Shown here piece after piece: positions 62,451 to 64,000 of a stretch of DNA of 64,000 nt. The stretch is taken from assembly GCA_017163975.1 (NCBI GenBank), contig JAFFSR010000136.1, positions 9,855,501 through 9,919,500 of the forward strand. Reading direction: 5' to 3'. Numbering within the stretch: the first letter of the stretch is position 1; every line of letters begins with the position of its first letter. Source of the stretch: Anastatus disparis (Eukaryota; Arthropoda; Insecta; Hymenoptera; Eupelmidae). A program made the translations under genes and the position numbers. The notes below the pieces were generated by a model that saw nothing but the letters and a program-made list of their open reading frames with translations, ran no database searches and was not told the DNA's origin.

Positions 62451-62565
62451 ACGCGCCACGGGAGTGAAGGGGACATCTTAACCCGCGCGTTTATCGCCCT
62501 CGCCTTCGGCTCGGGCGATAACATACGCGCGGGTTAGAATGTCCCCCTTCCCTCCCTTGGTGCGT
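62451..62565. mobile_element. GC-rich foldback element
   Basis: Left arm 62451-62504, right arm about 62508-62565. The arms are long imperfect inverted repeats that share TAACCCGCGCGT exactly, and related stretches GGGGACATCTT/GGGGACATTCT, ACGCGCCACGGGAG/ACGCACCAAGGGAG and ATCGCCC. The tip is GCC-TTC-GGC. It is extremely GC-rich compared with all flanking DNA and would form a very stable hairpin as DNA or RNA. It resembles a foldback MITE or palindromic repeat unit. No coding frame, and no second copy in the window. Confidence 0.7.
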
Positions 62566-63160
62566 AATATACTATTTTTTTCTTCTTCATTTCTCTTTCC
62601 TTTGTTGAGGTCGAAATCTTATCTAGTCAAATATAAAGAAAAACGAAAGTGTTACTGCGAAGTTTTTTTACTATTTGTACTGAGTAATCATCACGTTGTA
62701 TTCTTAAAATTTTAGTTTTATTATCACTGATTTAAAGTAAATTTTAAGACATTTACTTTTTATTATTTATGTAACACAATTTGTGCGTATATTACATATA
62801 TTGCATATATTTAATGAAACCAAACTGTTTTTATCTCAAATTTTACCACAAACAAAGAACATATATTTTTATCATATCTTACAGTTTTTAAGCTTTAACC
62901 ACATACACATATACATTTACAATGTTACTAAATAATCCACTATTTGATAATGACATCCGGTTTTTTATCATTTATTGTAAATTTTTAATGCAATATTTAT
63001 TGTTTAAAATTTGTATGCATTTTTCATATCATCAAAGGTAAAATAGAAATGTATATTTGTATTTGCTATAGAAAAATGTTTGTACTAAAATCGAAATATT
63101 CCTTAAAATGTTTCATCGATAAAACTATACACGAAAAGTCTAAAATATTTTTCCTTTAGC
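62566..63160. other. AT-rich, nothing identified
   Basis: CT-rich at first (62570-62610), then A/T-rich. No supported feature. Confidence 0.55.
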
Positions 63161-63605
63161 TTATATATACTAAACACGCTATAGTTCCATCAACAAAAAT
63201 AAATCCATCGTGTACTTTTACTATCCTCAAGAAGCTTCAAACAACACATATATTCGCCAAGAGAGAGAATAACACTTGAAGCCGCATGCTTTTCTTATAT
63301 ACGTACATATATAGTCCAAAGAAAAACGAAACGTCGTAGATTTTTGTTCAAGCGAGAGAGCTAAAAGTTCTCCTGTACATATACGCGCCATAAGAATAGC
63401 ACCTTAAAAGAAAAAGAAAAATAAGAAACGTCCGAAACAAGAAAATGTACAGGAGAACCTTAAAACTTCTTTTTCTTTCTTTCTCTCTTTCTCTCTCTTT
63501 TCTTCTCGATCATCGCTCTGGCTCCTTTTTCTCTCTCTCCTTTTTTTCACTACTCTTACCACCAAAAAAGAAGGAATGAACGAGTGAACTAAAAAGAGAG
63601 AAATG
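63161..63605. promoter_or_regulatory. Mixed island with GA/CT tract
   Basis: TATATACG strings (63295-63312) and a long CT tract (63465-63548). GTACAGGAGAACCTTAAAA (63446-63464) is an imperfect inverted match to TAAAAGTTCTCCTGTACA (63362-63379). The - frame 63404-63760 translates the tract (runs of Arg, Lys, Glu) and extends into the duplication; it is not a gene. Confidence 0.35.
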
Positions 63606-63941
63606 TATAGTATTCCCCTATACACAATATAGTAGTATGCACCTTTTAAAACATCAGAGTAGCAGTATGTATATACCTCTGTACGTATAGGGGCCTTTAT
63701 AGTTGTATTATATATACACAGGTATATATATACATGGCTTGGTTGTCGATGACGTCGCACACGGCCCCGGTGTTATAGTATTCCCCTATACACAATATAG
63801 TAGTATGCACCTTTTAAAACATCAGAGTAGCAGTATGTATATACCTCTGTACGTATAGGGGCCTTTATAGTTGTATTATATATACACAGGTATATATATA
63901 CATGGCTTGGTTGTCGATGACGTCGCACACGGCCCCGGTGT
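63606..63941. repeat. Exact 168-bp tandem duplication
   Basis: Units 63606-63773 and 63774-63941 are identical by eye. Each begins TATAGTATTCCCCTATACAC, holds a CCCCTATAC/GTATAGGGG inverted pair, TATA alternation and a TGACGTCG CRE-like site, and ends GGCCCCGGTGT. Identity means either a very recent duplication or an assembly artefact. Confidence 0.92.
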
Positions 63942-63949
63942 GTAACGCT

Positions 63950-64000
63950 TGCCTGAGTTGCTTGCTTGCCTGCTTGCTTTGCTTGCTTGCTTGCTTACTT
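63950..64000. repeat. TTGC/TGCT-type microsatellite
   Basis: Imperfect GCTT units (TTGCTTGCCTGCTTGCTTTG and so on) run to the window edge. Confidence 0.85.

Larger units (their letters stand above)
46136..64000 (+). other. Probable long intron (to right edge)
   Basis: No convincing downstream exon of the same strand was found, so the sequence after the donor is best read as one long intron extending beyond the window. It contains several higher-GC islands, repeats and - strand coding-like fragments listed separately. One possible + exon start, the AG at 57078 in GACATCCCAG, precedes an open stretch rich in Cys (ATCCWDCVTNLIYLIY), but there is no strong support. Confidence 0.35.

Noticed and set aside
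63404..63760. 118-codon - strand frame with Arg/Lys/Glu runs
   Set aside because: It translates the CT tract at 63465-63548 and part of the 168-bp duplication; low complexity only.
1..64000. CRISPR array, prokaryotic operon, rRNA or phage region
   Set aside because: No regularly spaced repeats, no dense coding, no ribosomal RNA-like sequence; the DNA is animal nuclear in character.
1..64000. Known conserved insect microRNA hairpins
   Set aside because: I looked for a few well-known mature sequences by eye and saw none; a proper covariance or seed search is needed to be certain.

Overview
This is an AT-rich metazoan (animal) window of low gene density. Bacterial features (operons, ribosome binding sites, IS elements) are absent. 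Long A/T tracts, simple repeats, a tRNA-derived SINE, miniature inverted-repeat transposons and consensus 5' splice sites point to an insect nuclear genome. The style (very AT-rich, GAGA and CT tracts, TATA-rich islands, Asn-rich coding exon) fits a hymenopteran such as a parasitoid wasp, but that is inference from composition only. Nearly all open frames over 60 codons look like chance frames in low-complexity DNA.

The best-supported gene piece is one coding exon on the + strand, 45992-46135. It encodes a 48-residue Asn-rich N terminus and ends in a perfect GTAAGT donor. A good 3' splice site lies upstream at 45878/45879. I read it as the first coding exon of a multi-exon gene that continues beyond the right edge. 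On that reading, 46136-64000 is mostly one long intron, and a CpG-rich TATA region near 36190, or another island, may hold the promoter. The gene's identity is not recognisable from this exon.

Several weaker coding-like stretches occur, mostly on the - strand (23300-23494, 33298-33420, 47708-48833, 60352-60851) and a few on + (4003, 7822, 28623, 56018). They have more balanced codon use than their surroundings but no recognisable family. The 47.7-48.8 kb block looks like a decayed coding sequence.

Mobile DNA is the clearest content. There are two copies of a tRNA-Lys-like SINE (753-959, 31600-31790). There are three copies of a transposon family with CCCTGGTAGAAA ends (5539-6436 +, 25918-26714 -, and a short version at 26943-27099), and a TA-flanked MITE (8402-8659). 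There are two foldback palindromes (1124-1240 and a very GC-rich one at 62451-62565). The right end carries an exact 168-bp tandem duplication (63606-63941) followed by a TTGC-type microsatellite.

Overall the window alternates between AT-rich stretches with nothing identifiable and islands of higher GC, typically 300-800 bp. The islands carry GA/CT tracts, TATA-like strings, CpGs and short palindromes and look like candidate cis-regulatory modules. I found no convincing new multi-gene system. The most unusual objects are the GC-rich foldback at 62.5 kb, the CCCTGG transposon family, the SINE, the decayed - strand coding block and the intronic inverted repeat just after the coding exon.
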